Shown in pieces: positions 1 to 10,483 of a DNA stretch of 64,000 nucleotides. The position numbers were made by a program, and so were the translations under genes. Where the stretch lies: NCBI RefSeq assembly GCF_017795885.1, contig NZ_CP059297.1, forward strand, positions 2,299,001-2,363,000. The letters run 5' to 3'. How positions within the stretch are numbered: the stretch's first letter is position 1; each line of letters starts with the position of its first letter. The notes under the pieces are model-generated. The model made no database searches. It was not told the DNA's origin and saw only the letters and a program-made list of their open reading frames with translations. Source of the stretch: Brevundimonas sp. AJA228-03 (GTDB lineage: Bacteria > Pseudomonadota > Alphaproteobacteria > Caulobacterales > Caulobacteraceae).

Positions 1-82
1 CGGTCTGGGCCGAAGCGGCCGAGGGGGCGGCGATGGCGGCGAAGGAGGCCAGGGCGAATGCGCCGAGAGCGAGGAGTTTCAT
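1..82 (-). CDS. OmpH/Skp-like periplasmic chaperone, N-terminal fragment
   Basis: Only the first 27 codons are inside the window, from the ATG at 82; the gene continues beyond base 1. They encode a typical Sec signal peptide: MKLL, a run of Ala/Leu/Phe, then a likely Ala-x-Ala cleavage site followed by Gln-Thr. The gene lies 32 bp after bamA in the same direction. In many Proteobacteria the next gene after bamA is ompH/skp, which encodes a periplasmic chaperone for outer-membrane proteins. The export signal is seen directly; the family is inferred from position because the mature part is missing. Confidence 0.6.
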   Translation of the reverse strand, partial: MKLLALGAFALASFAAIAAPSAASAQT

Positions 83-114
83 GGGTAACCTTATGGAGGC
101 CGGAACGGCCCGGC

Positions 115-2619
115 TTAAAACTGGGTGGAGGTGGAGAAACGGAAGGTTTCGGTGCGGTCGTAGTCTTCGGAACTGAGGATCTGGGAGAAGTCGAACCGGA
201 TCGGACCGACCGGCGCTTTCCAATGCACGCTCAGGCCGACCGAGGCGCGCAACGACAGGTCGTCGGCCACGCAGGCGTCGCCGATGACGGCCCCGTCGCG
301 GCAGGCGCTGGACAGTCCGGTCGTGGCGTTGACCGTATAGCGGTCGTCGAGCACGCCCAGCGTGCCCACGTCGGCAAACAGCGAGGTCTTGATGCCGTAC
401 TGTTCGGGCAGGCCGTTCGGCAGGGTCAGCTCGACGCTGCCGACCGCATAGAAGTTGCCGCCCAGGGCGTCGTTTGTGGCCAGGTCGCGCGGGCCCATGC
501 CGGCGTTCTCGAACCCGCGGAAGGTGTTGCCGCCCTTGAAGAAGCGGTCGTTGATGCGGATCGCATCCCCGGCCCAGCCCGACACATAGCCCGCCGAGCC
601 GGTGACGCTGACGATCCAGCTGGGTGTGATGCCGTAGTAGGCCGTCGTTTCGACCTCGGTCTTCACATAGTTCACGTCGCCACCCAGACCGGCAAAGTCC
701 TGGCGCACCGATCCGGTCCAGCCGCGCGTCGGGCGGATGGGATCGTTCCGACGATCCACCAGCAGGGTATAGCCGACCGAGGAGTTCAGCGAGGCGCCGA
801 TCTGTTCACACAGGGCCGCTGACCCCTGCCCCCCGCCCGCGCAATAGCCGACGGGCACGATGATCTCGTCGTCCTTGATGAAATAGCGCGTCGCCAGGCG
901 GCTGTAGCCGTTCAGCGGATAGGTCAGACGCAGGCCGGCACCGGTCGAGCGATAGTCGAACGACGACTCCTGCTGGAAGTCGTAACGCGAGTGGAACAGG
1001 TCGAAGCCCGCGCCGATGTCGCGACCCAGGAAGCGGGGCTCGGTGAAGCGGAAATCGATCTGCTGACGCAGCGAGCCCCACTCGACCCGGGCCACGACGT
1101 TCTGGCCCCGGCCGCGGAAGTTGCGCTCCGAAATCCCCAGGTTGACGACGAAGCTGTCGACCGAGCTGAAGCCGGCGCCGACGGAAAGCTCACCCGTGGG
1201 CTGTTCCTCGACGGTGACGTTCACGACCGAGCGGTCGGGGGCGGAGCCGCGCTCCTCCTCGATGGTCACGTCCTTGAAGAAGCCCAGGCCCCGCAGGTTG
1301 TTGCGCGAGCGCTCGACCAGGGTGCGGTTGAAGGCGTCGCCTTCGGTCAGCAGCAGTTCGCGACGGATGACCGGGTCGATCGTCCGCGTGTTGCCGATGA
1401 CGTTGATGCGGTCGACGTAGACGCGCTGGCCCTCGGAGATGTTGAAGGTCACATCGACGGTGTCGGTGTCCGGATTGGCCCGATAGGTCGGGTTGATGTC
1501 GACAAAGGCATAGCCGGCCGAACCGGCGGCGAAGGTCAGGGCGTCAACCGAACTTTCGATCTTGTCGCTCTCGTAAAGATCGCCGGACCGGATCGGCAGC
1601 AGAAGCTTCAGGAAGTCAGCGTTCAGCCGATCGTTTTCGGTCACTACGTCGATCGTACCGAAGTTGTAGCGGTCCCCCTCGTCCACGGTCAGGGTGATGC
1701 CGAAAGCGCTGTCGTCGGGCGTCAGCTCGGCGACGGCCGAGGTGATGCGGAAATCGTAATAACCCCGGTTCGTATAGAATTTGCGCAGCTGCTCGCGGTC
1801 GTAGTCCAGGCGGCCGGGGTCGTAGTTGTCGTTCTTGGTGAACAGGCGGAACCAGGCCGATTCCTTGGTGACCATGACCTCCTGCAGCTCGGAATCCGAG
1901 AAGGCCTGGTTACCCAGGAAGGTGATGGCCTGCACGCCGGTTTCGGGGCCTTCGTCGATCTCGAAGACGACGTCGACGCGGTTCTGTTCCAGCTGGACCA
2001 GCTTGGGCGTGACCGTCGCCGAGATCCGGCCGGACAGACGGTACAGCTCGATCAGCTTGCCCACGTCCTCCTGGACCCGGGCACGGGTGTAGATGCCGCG
2101 AGGAGAGATGGTGACCTCCTCCCGCAGCTTGTCTTCCTTGATCGAGCTGTTCCCCTCGAACACCACCTGGTTGATGATGGGGTTCTCGACGATGCGGATG
2201 ATCAGGTCGCCGTTCTCCTGAAGCCCGATCTGGACGTCGGCGAACAGCTGGGTCCGCGTCAGGGTGCGGATGGCGACGTCCAGGATGACCGGATCGATGG
2301 TGTCGCCCGGCTGGATCGGCAGATAGGACAGGACCGTGGTCTGGTCGATCCGCTGGTTGCCCTGCACGAGGATGCGATTGACCACGCCGGTCTCGGTCGG
2401 CGGTGCGGTCGCGGCCTGCCCCGTGGCCTGAAGCGCCCCGGACTGGACATTCGGCGCAGGCGGCTGCGTCAGAGCCAACGCCGGACCGGCCGCCATCAGG
2501 GCGATCAGGCTGACGGTGGCGACGAAACCGCCCCGCAGAGTTCTGTCGGCCGGGGTGTTGGCGGCGCGCGGGTCGTTCAGGATCATTCGGGAAACCAATA
2601 AGGGCTGGCGTCGGCTCAC
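115..2619 (-). CDS. bamA: Outer-membrane protein assembly factor BamA
   Basis: BamA is the central beta-barrel of the BAM complex, which folds and inserts outer-membrane proteins. The 834-residue product has an N-terminal hydrophobic export segment (about residues 30-50), a series of POTRA repeats (about 75-420) and a C-terminal 16-strand barrel ending in Phe, the usual signature of outer-membrane barrels. The GTG at 2619 overlaps the TGA of rseP as GTGA, suggesting translational coupling. An ATG at 2586 (MILND) would shorten the N-terminus by 11 residues and is a real alternative. The order rseP-bamA-ompH is the classic envelope-assembly arrangement. Confidence 0.97.
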   Translation of the reverse strand: MSRRQPLLVSRMILNDPRAANTPADRTLRGGFVATVSLIALMAAGPALALTQPPAPNVQSGALQATGQAATAPPTETGVVNRILVQGNQRIDQTTVLSYLPIQPGDTIDPVILDVAIRTLTRTQLFADVQIGLQENGDLIIRIVENPIINQVVFEGNSSIKEDKLREEVTISPRGIYTRARVQEDVGKLIELYRLSGRISATVTPKLVQLEQNRVDVVFEIDEGPETGVQAITFLGNQAFSDSELQEVMVTKESAWFRLFTKNDNYDPGRLDYDREQLRKFYTNRGYYDFRITSAVAELTPDDSAFGITLTVDEGDRYNFGTIDVVTENDRLNADFLKLLLPIRSGDLYESDKIESSVDALTFAAGSAGYAFVDINPTYRANPDTDTVDVTFNISEGQRVYVDRINVIGNTRTIDPVIRRELLLTEGDAFNRTLVERSRNNLRGLGFFKDVTIEEERGSAPDRSVVNVTVEEQPTGELSVGAGFSSVDSFVVNLGISERNFRGRGQNVVARVEWGSLRQQIDFRFTEPRFLGRDIGAGFDLFHSRYDFQQESSFDYRSTGAGLRLTYPLNGYSRLATRYFIKDDEIIVPVGYCAGGGQGSAALCEQIGASLNSSVGYTLLVDRRNDPIRPTRGWTGSVRQDFAGLGGDVNYVKTEVETTAYYGITPSWIVSVTGSAGYVSGWAGDAIRINDRFFKGGNTFRGFENAGMGPRDLATNDALGGNFYAVGSVELTLPNGLPEQYGIKTSLFADVGTLGVLDDRYTVNATTGLSSACRDGAVIGDACVADDLSLRASVGLSVHWKAPVGPIRFDFSQILSSEDYDRTETFRFSTSTQF

Positions 2620-3833
2620 GAGGCGAGCCCGCCCAGGAATTTGAACAGGTTCAACTTCTGCAGGTCGTTCCAGGTCGCGAACAACATCAAACCCGCCAGC
2701 AAAGCAAGACCGACCCGATACCCCGCCTCCTGAACACTGGCCGCCACGGGTTTTCTCGCCACAGCCTCATAGGCGTAGAAGACCAGATGACCGCCATCCA
2801 GAACCGGGATGGGCAACAGGTTTAGAAAGCCGATTCCGATCGAAAGTATGGCGGCAAAGCTCATCATCGTCAGAAGCAGGTTGATGGCCATGGCCACAGG
2901 GTCGGGATTGGCCGCGACTGCGGCGTTCGTCAGGGCTCCCGACGCCTTGGCGATGCCCAGCGGCCCGCTGAGCTGATCGCCGTTCTCGCGGCCCGTGAAG
3001 ATGCGTCCGAGATAGTTCAGGGTGGTGCCCAGGACGTCACCGGTCTCGCGAACCCCCTGCCCCACCGCCTCGATGGGATTGTAGCGGATCTGGCGGGACT
3101 CGGCCGCCGTGGACGACAGCTTCAAGCCGATGGTGCCGACGTTAACCCGGCCTGCGATCGGGTCGTCCTTGGTCGTGCGGGCCGGCGTGGCGACGATCTC
3201 GACCGGCTGTCCGGCCCGCTCGACGGTGAAGCGGATGGGATCGCCACTGGACAGGTTGACCTTGCGCAAAACCTCGCCCGCGTCCTCGACCGGCTTGCCG
3301 TTCATGTGGGAGATAAGGTCGCCGGTTTGAAACCCGGCCGCCTCGGCGGGTGATCCAGCCAAGACCCCACCCACGCGGGCGGGACGCAGCTCCACGCCGA
3401 TGAGCGAGAACAGCACTGTGAAGATCACGATGGCCAGGATGAAGTTCGACACCGGCCCGGCGGCGACGATCAGCATACGCTGCCAGATCGGCTTGAAGTG
3501 GAAATAGTCGCGCTCGGCCCCGACGCCCTTTTCGGCCACGATCTCGCGCTTCAGCGTATCGAGACCCCGGCTGTCGGGTACGCTGGAGGCATCCATGTCG
3601 CCCGAAAACTTCACATAGCCGCCCAGCGGCAGCCAGCCGATGCGCCATTCGATGCCGTGGCGATCGGTGCGGCTGAAGATCGCCCTGCCGAAGCCGATGG
3701 CGAACCGGTCGACCTTCACCCCGAAATACCGCGCGACGAGGAAGTGACCCAGTTCGTGAATCGTGACGATGACCGTCAGGACCAGCAGGAACGGCACGAC
3801 CGTCATCAGGATTTGCGCCAAGGCGTTCAGCAT
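2616..3833 (-). CDS. rseP: RIP metalloprotease RseP (site-2 protease)
   Basis: This is an inner-membrane zinc protease that cuts transmembrane substrates, such as anti-sigma factors, within the membrane. The HExxH zinc motif is at residues 26-30 (HELGH) in the first membrane helix. A central PDZ region (about 125-215) contains a GDLI element. The third zinc ligand motif NLLPIPVLDGG lies near residue 345, before two C-terminal helices. At 405 aa the length is normal for alphaproteobacterial RseP with one clear PDZ domain. It lies 37 bp after dxr. Two ECF sigma factors at 46182 and 48115 have membrane partners that could be substrates, but that link is speculative. Confidence 0.96.
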   Translation of the reverse strand: MLNALAQILMTVVPFLLVLTVIVTIHELGHFLVARYFGVKVDRFAIGFGRAIFSRTDRHGIEWRIGWLPLGGYVKFSGDMDASSVPDSRGLDTLKREIVAEKGVGAERDYFHFKPIWQRMLIVAAGPVSNFILAIVIFTVLFSLIGVELRPARVGGVLAGSPAEAAGFQTGDLISHMNGKPVEDAGEVLRKVNLSSGDPIRFTVERAGQPVEIVATPARTTKDDPIAGRVNVGTIGLKLSSTAAESRQIRYNPIEAVGQGVRETGDVLGTTLNYLGRIFTGRENGDQLSGPLGIAKASGALTNAAVAANPDPVAMAINLLLTMMSFAAILSIGIGFLNLLPIPVLDGGHLVFYAYEAVARKPVAASVQEAGYRVGLALLAGLMLFATWNDLQKLNLFKFLGGLAS

Positions 3834-3870
3834 TCGCTCGTCGTCCCCGTTTCCCGTCCGCGAGACGCCA

Positions 3871-5067
3871 TCAGGCGGCGATCGCCATGTCCTGAACGAT
3901 CCCGACCGCTACACGACGGGCGTCCGCATCGAGGGCCAGGGCCCCGGCGCAGGCGTCGTCATGACCGGAACCCGGCCCCGTCTTCGTCATCCGATCAAGC
4001 GTTTCGGCGATGACTGCGGCAATATTGAGAAAGGCCAGACGACGGTCAAGAAAGGCCAGGGCTGCGACCTCGTTCGCGGCATTGAAAATGGTCGGTGCCC
4101 CCGCCCCCGCCTCCAGCGCCTCACGCGCCAGTCGCAGGGCCGGAAACCGCTCCGGATCGGGTGCCTCGAACGTCAATTGGCCAAGGGCCGCAAGGTCCAG
4201 CCGGGGGGCCGGCCAGGCCAGTCGCTCGGGCCAGGCCAGGGCGCAGGCGATGGGTGTGCGCATGTCCGGCGGCCCCATCTGGGCCAGGGTCGAGCCGTCG
4301 ATGTATTCGACCAGGCTGTGAATGATCGATTCCGGATGGACGACGACGTCGATCTTTTGGGCCGGCATGCCGAACAGATAGGCCGCCTCGATCATCTCCA
4401 GGCCCTTGTTGGCCATGGTGGCGCTGTCGACCGAAATCTTGGCCCCCATGCTCCAGTTGGGGTGGGCCACGGCCTGCTCCGGCGTCATCGCGGCCATCGC
4501 CTCGCGCGAGATCGTGCGGAACGGCCCGCCCGAGGCGGTCAGGATCAATCGTGCGACATGGTCCGGCGTCTCGGCCGGAAACACCTGGAAGATGGCGGAA
4601 TGCTCGGAATCGACCGGGATCAGTCGCCCGCCATGGGCGCGGACCCGCTCGATCAGGCTGGCCCCGCAGCAGACCAGACTTTCCTTGTTGGCGAGGGCGA
4701 GCGTCGCCCCGGTCGCCGCCGCCGCCCAGGCGGACTTCAGACCCGCCGCGCCGACAATGGAGGCCATGACCAGATCCGTCGGCCGCGTCGCCGCCTCGAT
4801 CACCGCCTGCTCGCCCGCAGCGACCGCTATGCCGGTGCCGTCCAGCGCCGCGCGAAGCTCATCCAGCCGTGCCGGGTCGGCCGTCACGGCGATTTCCGGC
4901 CGCCAGCGCCGGGCCTGTCCGGCCAGACGCTCGATATTGGCCCCGCCGGTCAGGGCCACGACCTGAAACCCGGCCGATCCCGCCGCCTGGCCATGCTCCA
5001 TCAGGTCGAGGGTCGAGGTCCCGACCGAACCCGTCGAACCCAGGACGCTCACCCGCCGCCGGATCAT
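3871..5067 (-). CDS. dxr: 1-deoxy-D-xylulose-5-phosphate reductoisomerase
   Basis: Dxr catalyses the first committed step of the non-mevalonate isoprenoid pathway, making MEP from DXP with NADPH. The start ATG at 5067 gives 398 aa beginning [16 protein letters not shown], with the NADPH-binding GSTGSVG at residues 10-16. The metal and substrate motifs [17 protein letters not shown] and [13 protein letters not shown] are all present in order. The start overlaps the TGA of cdsA as ATGA. The open frame runs upstream through cdsA, but that part has no dxr homology. Clustering with uppS and cdsA joins precursor supply to lipid-carrier synthesis. Confidence 0.97.
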   Translation of the reverse strand: MIRRRVSVLGSTGSVGTSTLDLMEHGQAAGSAGFQVVALTGGANIERLAGQARRWRPEIAVTADPARLDELRAALDGTGIAVAAGEQAVIEAATRPTDLVMASIVGAAGLKSAWAAAATGATLALANKESLVCCGASLIERVRAHGGRLIPVDSEHSAIFQVFPAETPDHVARLILTASGGPFRTISREAMAAMTPEQAVAHPNWSMGAKISVDSATMANKGLEMIEAAYLFGMPAQKIDVVVHPESIIHSLVEYIDGSTLAQMGPPDMRTPIACALAWPERLAWPAPRLDLAALGQLTFEAPDPERFPALRLAREALEAGAGAPTIFNAANEVAALAFLDRRLAFLNIAAVIAETLDRMTKTGPGSGHDDACAGALALDADARRVAVGIVQDMAIAA

Positions 5068-5888
5068 GCGCCGCCCTCCAGCAGCAGCACGCCCAGCCGA
5101 CCGGCCGCGACCACGACAATAGCGAACATCAGCCCGTCCACCCGGTCCAGCAGCCCCCCGTGCCCCGGGATCAACTTGCCCGCATCCTTGACGCCAAAGC
5201 GGCGTTTCAGCGCCGATTCCCACAGGTCGCCCGCCATGGTGGCCAGGGCTCCCGCCAGACCCAGCGCACCGCCCCACAGGACGGTCAGCGGCCCCATGTC
5301 CAGCCAGGCCGCGATCGTTGCGCCCGCCGCGACACCGGCGAGCAGCCCGCCCAGAAATCCGGACCAGGTCTTGTTCGGGGAAAAGCGGGGCCAGAGTTTC
5401 GGACCCCCCAGCAGGCTGCCAACGACATAGGCGGCGATGTCGGAGGCCCAGGTCACCGCCAGCACGAAGACCGTCCAGTGCAGGCCCGAGGCATCGTCCG
5501 CCTGACCGTTGCGCAGCCAGATGACCAGCACCGCCGGCCAGCCGAGGTAGAGCACGCCATAGGCGGCATCCAGCGCCTCCTGCCCCCGGGCTCGGGCATA
5601 CAGGGCCGCAGCGACCGCGCCGAAGACCAGAAGCACCAGAGACAGCGACAGCTGCTGGGCATGAACCGTCAGGATCGCGCACAGCAGGGCCAGAAACACG
5701 GCCGCGCCCGTCGCCCGCCAGGCCCTGGGCGCGCTCATCATCGCCCATTCGGCCGACAACAGGGCGGCTGCAGCGACCAGAAGGGCCAGAAACCACGGTC
5801 CGCCCAGCCAGGTGGCCAGGCCGGCCGCCGGAGCCAGAACAATGGCGGACGCCGCGCGAAGCCCGATGTCGCGCACCCGAATCGCCAT
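5064..5888 (-). CDS. cdsA: Phosphatidate cytidylyltransferase
   Basis: CdsA makes CDP-diacylglycerol from phosphatidate and CTP for membrane phospholipid synthesis. It is an integral membrane protein of 274 aa with about seven hydrophobic segments. The C-terminal signature is present ([20 protein letters not shown] followed by [12 protein letters not shown]). The ATG at 5888 shares its A with the TGA of uppS (TGATG), and the stop overlaps dxr by four bases, so translation of the three genes is probably coupled. Confidence 0.96.
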   Translation of the reverse strand: MAIRVRDIGLRAASAIVLAPAAGLATWLGGPWFLALLVAAAALLSAEWAMMSAPRAWRATGAAVFLALLCAILTVHAQQLSLSLVLLVFGAVAAALYARARGQEALDAAYGVLYLGWPAVLVIWLRNGQADDASGLHWTVFVLAVTWASDIAAYVVGSLLGGPKLWPRFSPNKTWSGFLGGLLAGVAAGATIAAWLDMGPLTVLWGGALGLAGALATMAGDLWESALKRRFGVKDAGKLIPGHGGLLDRVDGLMFAIVVVAAGRLGVLLLEGGA

Positions 5889-6643
5889 CAGCCGACCGCG
5901 AGCGCCGGGGCGACGGACACGGCCCCGAACCGGCGGTCGCGCGCCCGGTACTGCCGGACCGCGTCGGCCAGGCCGTGTGGCCCGTAGTCCGGCCACAGAA
6001 TGTCCTGATAGATCAGCTCCGCATAGGCGGCCTCCCACAGGAGGAAGTTCGACAGCCGCTGCTCGCCCGAGGTCCGCACGATGGCGTCCACTGGCGGCGC
6101 CCCGGCCGTTGACAGGCCTGAGCCCAGCATGTCCTCGTCCAGCGGACCCGTCGCCTGCCCCGCCAGCACGCGATCGACATGGGCCTGGGCCGCATCGACG
6201 ATGTCGGCCCGGCCGCCGTAGTTGAAGGCCACCTGAAGCAGGAATTTGTCGTTGTGCGCCGTCGTCCGCTCGGCCCGCTCGACGATGGCGTCGATGTCGC
6301 TGGGCAGACCGGTGCGGCGCCCCAGAACCCGCACCCGCACACCCTCGCGCGCCAGCCGGTTCAGGTCGCTGGACACATAGGACCGGACCAGACCCATCAG
6401 GTCGGACACCTCCTCGACGGGACGGCGCCAGTTCTCGGTCGAAAAGCCGAACACCGTCAGGCATTCGATGCCGAAATCGGGCGCGGCCTGAACGGTGCGC
6501 TTCAGCGCCTGCACCCCCTCGCGGTGGCCCATGGCGCGCGGCAGTCCCCGCGCCTGCGCCCAGCGACCGTTTCCGTCCATGATCAGTGCGACATGCCGGG
6601 GCCCGATCTCAGAGGCTGGCAGACCGCCGGGTTGGGCCGTCAT
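5888..6643 (-). CDS. uppS: Isoprenyl transferase (undecaprenyl diphosphate synthase)
   Basis: UppS condenses isopentenyl diphosphates into the C55 lipid carrier used for peptidoglycan and polysaccharide export. The cis-prenyltransferase motifs are clear: MDGNGRWA with the catalytic Asp near residue 23, GHREGV, and the C-terminal [14 protein letters not shown]. The ATG at 6643 gives 251 aa, the normal length. A TTG at 6697 would add 18 residues but would overlap frr and is less likely. The gene follows frr by 34 bp. Confidence 0.95.
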   Translation of the reverse strand: MTAQPGGLPASEIGPRHVALIMDGNGRWAQARGLPRAMGHREGVQALKRTVQAAPDFGIECLTVFGFSTENWRRPVEEVSDLMGLVRSYVSSDLNRLAREGVRVRVLGRRTGLPSDIDAIVERAERTTAHNDKFLLQVAFNYGGRADIVDAAQAHVDRVLAGQATGPLDEDMLGSGLSTAGAPPVDAIVRTSGEQRLSNFLLWEAAYAELIYQDILWPDYGPHGLADAVRQYRARDRRFGAVSVAPALAVG

Positions 6644-6677
6644 CGATAATCCGTTCTGTCGAGGTACGAGGACGCCC

Positions 6678-7235
6678 TCAAACCTGCATGATCTCAACTT
6701 CCTTGGTCTTCAAGGTCTCGTCGATACGCTTGATGGCCGCATCGGTGTCCTTCTGGACCTCGGTCTCCATCTTTTTCTGGTCGTCCTGGCTGATCTCGCC
6801 CGCCTTCTCGGCCTTCTTCAGGTCGTCGTTGGCGTCGCGGCGCACGTTGCGGACGGCGATCTTCTGCTGTTCGGCGTATTTGCCGGCCAGCTTGGCCAGC
6901 TCCCGGCGGCGCTCCTCGGTCAGCGGCGGCACCGGGATGCGCAGGGTCTGGCCGTCGACGATGGGGTTCAGGCCCAGACCCGCCGCGCGGATGGCCTTCT
7001 CGACCGGTCCGACCATCGACTTGTCCCAGACGCTGACCGAGATCATGCGCGGCTCGGGCACGCTGATGGCGGCCACGGCATTCAGCGGCGACGAGGAGCC
7101 ATAGGCCTGGACCTGGACCGGATCCAGCAGGCCCGCGTTGGCGCGACCCGTCCGCAGGCCCTGGAACTCCTCCTTCAGGGAGGACACGGCGCGGTCCATG
7201 CGGTCGCGATAGGTCTTCAGGTCGGGCTTGGCCAT
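6678..7235 (-). CDS. frr: Ribosome recycling factor
   Basis: RRF splits post-termination ribosomes together with EF-G. The 185-aa length and the three-helix-bundle sequence are standard, including the basic LRTGRAN region, [18 protein letters not shown], the RR(x)ELAKLA helix and a C-terminus rich in Lys and Glu. It lies 26 bp downstream of pyrH, the usual order tsf-pyrH-frr. Confidence 0.97.
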   Translation of the reverse strand: MAKPDLKTYRDRMDRAVSSLKEEFQGLRTGRANAGLLDPVQVQAYGSSSPLNAVAAISVPEPRMISVSVWDKSMVGPVEKAIRAAGLGLNPIVDGQTLRIPVPPLTEERRRELAKLAGKYAEQQKIAVRNVRRDANDDLKKAEKAGEISQDDQKKMETEVQKDTDAAIKRIDETLKTKEVEIMQV

Positions 7236-7261
7236 GTCGGTCTCCTGGTGCGTTTCTTGTA

Positions 7262-8005
7262 TCAGGCCGCTTTGGGGTCTGTGTCGCCGATAACGGTAAA
7301 GGTCCCCTTGCCTTTCAGCACCTTGCGCAGGGAGTCTTCCTCGCGGATCGAGAACACCACGATCGGAATCCTCGACTCGCGCATCAGGGCGATGGCGGCG
7401 GCGTCCATGACCTTCAGATTCTGGCTCAGAACATCCTGATAGCTCAGGTGGTCATAGCGGGTCGCGGACGGATCCTTCTTGGGATCGGCCGAATAGACGC
7501 CGTCCACTGACGTGCCCTTCAGCAGGGCGTCGCAGCCCATTTCGGCGGCGCGGAGCGCGGCGGCCGTATCGGTCGTGAAATAGGGATTGCCGGTCCCCGC
7601 GGCGAAGATCACCACGCGGCCCTTTTCCATGTGCCGGACGGCCCGACGGCGGATATAGGGTTCGGCGATCGCGGCCATCGGTATGGCGCTCTGCACGCGG
7701 GTCTGGATGCCGATCTTCTCGAGCGCGTTCTGCATGGCCAGGGCGTTCATCACCGTCGCCAGCATGCCCATATAGTCGGCGCTGGCCCGCTCCATCCCGG
7801 CGGCTGCGGTCGACAGGCCCCGAAAGATGTTGCCGCCGCCGATCACCAGACAGATCTGCGTCCCGCCCGTGGCCACCTTGGCGATAGCGGCGGCCACGGT
7901 GTCGACCGTGTCCATGTCGATGCCATAGCCCTGATTGCCCATCAGGACCTCGCCCGACACCTTCAGCAGCACCTTCTTGTATTTCGGGGCACTGTCAGCG
8001 GGCAT
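7262..8005 (-). CDS. pyrH: UMP kinase
   Basis: PyrH phosphorylates UMP to UDP for pyrimidine nucleotide supply. The ATG at 8005 gives 247 aa starting [19 protein letters not shown]. The amino-acid-kinase motifs KVSGEVLMG (P-loop-like), [10 protein letters not shown] and [13 protein letters not shown] are present. The open frame extends upstream to 8170 into a palindromic repeat, but that portion has no protein support. Tsf lies upstream, separated by about 243 bp that hold repeat B1. Confidence 0.97.
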   Translation of the reverse strand: MPADSAPKYKKVLLKVSGEVLMGNQGYGIDMDTVDTVAAAIAKVATGGTQICLVIGGGNIFRGLSTAAAGMERASADYMGMLATVMNALAMQNALEKIGIQTRVQSAIPMAAIAEPYIRRRAVRHMEKGRVVIFAAGTGNPYFTTDTAAALRAAEMGCDALLKGTSVDGVYSADPKKDPSATRYDHLSYQDVLSQNLKVMDAAAIALMRESRIPIVVFSIREEDSLRKVLKGKGTFTVIGDTDPKAA

Positions 8006-8075
8006 GGGGGTCTCGTCCGGCGGGAATCGTCGGTGTCTTATAGACGAAGGGCGCGCTTGGCTTCGACTCAAGAAT

Positions 8076-8236
8076 CTCCCTCCCCCTCGGGGGAGGGTGG
8101 TCGTAGCGAAGCGAAGACCGGGTGGGAACGGCCGGCGACCCATCGTGCGGCCTTGCCTTGTCGCCCCCACCCGATCGCTTCGCGATCTGTGCGGAGCCGA
8201 TCGTATACGATCGGCCCGCGCCCCCGAGGGGGAGGG
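8076..8236. repeat. Palindromic intergenic element, family B copy 1
   Basis: The outer arms are CTCCCTCCCCCTCGGGGGAG and its near-complement at 8221-8236. Inside are a GCGAAGCGAAGACCGGGTGGG block and an opposing CCCCCACCCGATCGCTTCGC block. It fills the tsf-pyrH gap. Transcribed RNA could fold into a long hairpin. A closely related copy lies at 9283-9424 on the other side of tsf. No coding content was seen. Confidence 0.85.
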
Positions 8237-8248
8237 AAAACAGCGTCC

Positions 8249-9193
8249 TTAAGCTTGCGGAGCCATCATCGAGGCGACTTCGGCGGCGAAGTCCGGGCCC
8301 TCGACCTTCTCCACGCCCTCGCCCAGGGCCAGGCGGACGAAGCCGGCCAGGTGCAGGCCGGGCGCGCCCAGTTCCTTGCCCGCGTCGGCGACCAGCTGCT
8401 CGATGGTCACGTCGGGGTTCATGACGAACGGCTGCTTGGTCAGCACCACGTCCTTCTGGAACTTGTTGATCTGGCCCTCGACAATCTTGGCGATCATGGC
8501 CTCGGGACGGCCTTCTTCCTTGGCCTTTTCGGTCAGGACCTGACGCTCCTTCTCGACGGCGGCCGGGTCCAGGTCATCGGTGTTCAGCGACAGCGGCGCG
8601 GTCGCCGCGACATGCATGGCGATCTTGCGGCCCAGCTCGCGCAGGGCGGCCTTGTCGCCACCGCCGTGCAGGGCGACCAGAACGCCGATTCGGCCGAGGC
8701 CCGGAGCCACGGCATTGTGGACGTAGGAGGCGACGACGCCCTCATCGACCGACAGGCGGGCGGCGCGACGCAGCTGCATGTTCTCGCCGATGGTCGCGAT
8801 CATGTTGGTGACCTCGGCCTGGATGGTGTTGCCGTTTTCCAGCTCGGCACCGTGCAGGGCCTCCACCGTGTGATGGTCCAGCCCCTTCTGGGCAAAGGCC
8901 TTGGCGGCGTTCTGGAACAGCTCGTTGCGGGCCACGAAGTCCGTTTCCGAGTTGAACTCGATGGCGGCGCCGACTTCGCCCTTGCCGTCTTCCTTCGAGG
9001 CGACGGCCACCAGGCCCTCGGCGGCGACGCGGTCGGCCTTCTTGGCGGCCTTGGACAGGCCCTTGGCACGCAGCCAGTCGATCGCGGCGTTGATGTCGCC
9101 GTCGGTTTCCTGGAGCGCCTTCTTGCAGTCCATCATGCCCACGCCGGACTTGGCGCGAAGGTCCATGACGAGGGCGGCGGTGATCTCGGCCAT
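8249..9193 (-). CDS. tsf: Elongation factor Ts
   Basis: EF-Ts exchanges GDP for GTP on EF-Tu. The 314-aa product has the N-terminal UBA-like segment ([16 protein letters not shown], about residues 12-27) and the core [10 protein letters not shown] motif that contacts EF-Tu. The ATG at 9193 is preceded by a GGAG-type ribosome site. It follows rpsB as in most bacteria, but the gap of about 235 bp is expanded by repeat B2. Confidence 0.97.
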   Translation of the reverse strand: MAEITAALVMDLRAKSGVGMMDCKKALQETDGDINAAIDWLRAKGLSKAAKKADRVAAEGLVAVASKEDGKGEVGAAIEFNSETDFVARNELFQNAAKAFAQKGLDHHTVEALHGAELENGNTIQAEVTNMIATIGENMQLRRAARLSVDEGVVASYVHNAVAPGLGRIGVLVALHGGGDKAALRELGRKIAMHVAATAPLSLNTDDLDPAAVEKERQVLTEKAKEEGRPEAMIAKIVEGQINKFQKDVVLTKQPFVMNPDVTIEQLVADAGKELGAPGLHLAGFVRLALGEGVEKVEGPDFAAEVASMMAPQA

Positions 9194-9282
9194 TGCTGGT
9201 CTCCTGAGTCTTGAATGCGTGAGCGGCCGGGGGATTACCCCGGCCTGATGTCAGTTTCTCGACAGGTCAAATCCGCTCTTAT

Positions 9283-9424
9283 CCCTCCCCCTCGGGGGAG
9301 GGTGGTCGAAGCGAAGCGAAGACCGGGTGGGGAGGGCAAGGCAGATCAGACTCAGATCGCCTGCTCATCGCCTTGCCGCCCCCACCCGGCGCTGCGCGCC
9401 TGCCCTCCCCCGCGGGGGAGGGAA
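9283..9424. repeat. Palindromic intergenic element, family B copy 2
   Basis: The same outer arm, CCCTCCCCCTCGGGGGAGGG, and the same inner GCGAAGCGAAGACCGGGTGGGG block occur as in the copy at 8076-8236, with a different centre. It occupies the rpsB-tsf intergenic space and ends five bases before the rpsB stop codon. The variable centre and conserved arms suggest a mobile or recombining palindrome rather than a simple terminator. Confidence 0.85.
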
Positions 9425-9428
9425 AAGA

Positions 9429-10310
9429 TCAGGCTTCGGTCTCTTCGGTCTCGGCGGCAGGCGCTTCGGCGACGACCTCTTCGCCCGAAGCGGCCAGCAG
9501 TTCCTCGGCGACGGCCTCGGTCCCGGCAGGCGCTGCGTCCGCATCGACCGGAGCCGAGGCCTCGGCCAGCATCGGCTCGACGGGGTTTTCCATCGCGCCC
9601 AGATCGACACCCGAGTGCGCGGCACCGGCGGCCAGACCGTCCAGGACGGCGTCGGCGATCAGGTCGCAATAGGTCTGGATGGCGCGCGCAGCGTCGTCAT
9701 TGCCCGGGATCGGATAGGTGATGCCGTCGGGATCGGAGTTGGTGTCCAGGATCGCGATGATCGGGATGTTCAGCTTGCGGGCTTCGAGGATCGCGATCGC
9801 TTCCTTGTTCGTGTCGATCACGAACATGATGTCGGGGATCGAGCCCATGTCGCGGATGCCGCCCAGCGACAGTTCCAGCTTTTCCTTCTCGCGGGCCAGG
9901 TTGACCAGTTCCTTCTTGACCCGGCCTTCGCCGCCGCGCTCCAGGATGCCTTCCAGCTCGCGCAGACGCGCGATGGAGCCCGAAACGGTCTTCCAGTTGG
10001 TCAGGGTGCCGCCGAGCCAGCGATTGTTCATATAGTACTGGGCGCAGCGCTTGGCGGCCTCGGCGACCGGCTCGGCGGCCTGGCGCTTGGTGCCGACGAA
10101 CAGGACGCGTCCACCTTTCGCAGCGACTTCGCGCACGGCCACCAGAGCCTGGTGAAACAGCGGCATCGTCTGCGACAGGTCGATGATGTGGATGTTGGAG
10201 CGCGAGCCGAAGATGTAGCGCTCCATCTTCGGGTTCCACCGGTGCGTCTGGTGGCCGAAGTGGGCACCGGCTTCGAGCAGGGTGCGCATGGAGAAGTCTG
10301 GCAGAGCCAT
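9429..10310 (-). CDS. rpsB: 30S ribosomal protein S2
   Basis: The ATG at 10310, after an AAAAAGGA ribosome site, gives 293 aa starting [20 protein letters not shown]. The S2 signatures are present ([15 protein letters not shown] near residues 15-29, and the [19 protein letters not shown] region). The last 60 or so residues form an Ala/Glu-rich acidic extension longer than in E. coli and similar to that of other alphaproteobacteria. The open frame continues upstream to 10403 without protein support. It is the first gene of the rpsB-tsf-pyrH-frr run. Confidence 0.97.
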   Translation of the reverse strand: MALPDFSMRTLLEAGAHFGHQTHRWNPKMERYIFGSRSNIHIIDLSQTMPLFHQALVAVREVAAKGGRVLFVGTKRQAAEPVAEAAKRCAQYYMNNRWLGGTLTNWKTVSGSIARLRELEGILERGGEGRVKKELVNLAREKEKLELSLGGIRDMGSIPDIMFVIDTNKEAIAILEARKLNIPIIAILDTNSDPDGITYPIPGNDDAARAIQTYCDLIADAVLDGLAAGAAHSGVDLGAMENPVEPMLAEASAPVDADAAPAGTEAVAEELLAASGEEVVAEAPAAETEETEA

Positions 10311-10431
10311 TGGGAAAGTCCTTTTTCCGATTATTCCGCCGCAGACGGTGAAAGGACCAGATGATCCCTCGGAACGGAGCGTCCGGGATGTCTCCCCGAA
10401 CACGCCACGCCTGCGTGTGAAGTGGGCGGGC

Positions 10432-10459
10432 TGATAGACCCCGGGCCCCGAAAATGCAA
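10432..10459 (-). promoter_or_regulatory. Candidate housekeeping promoter of rpsB
   Basis: On the minus strand TTGCAT (10459-10454) and CTATCA (10437-10432) are spaced by 16 bases, about 120 bp before the rpsB start. The match to sigma-70 consensus is moderate. It lies just outside the divergent gene starting at 10484. Position supports it more than sequence does. Confidence 0.3.
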
Positions 10460-10483
10460 GCTTCGGTTTCGGGAGACGCGGGA

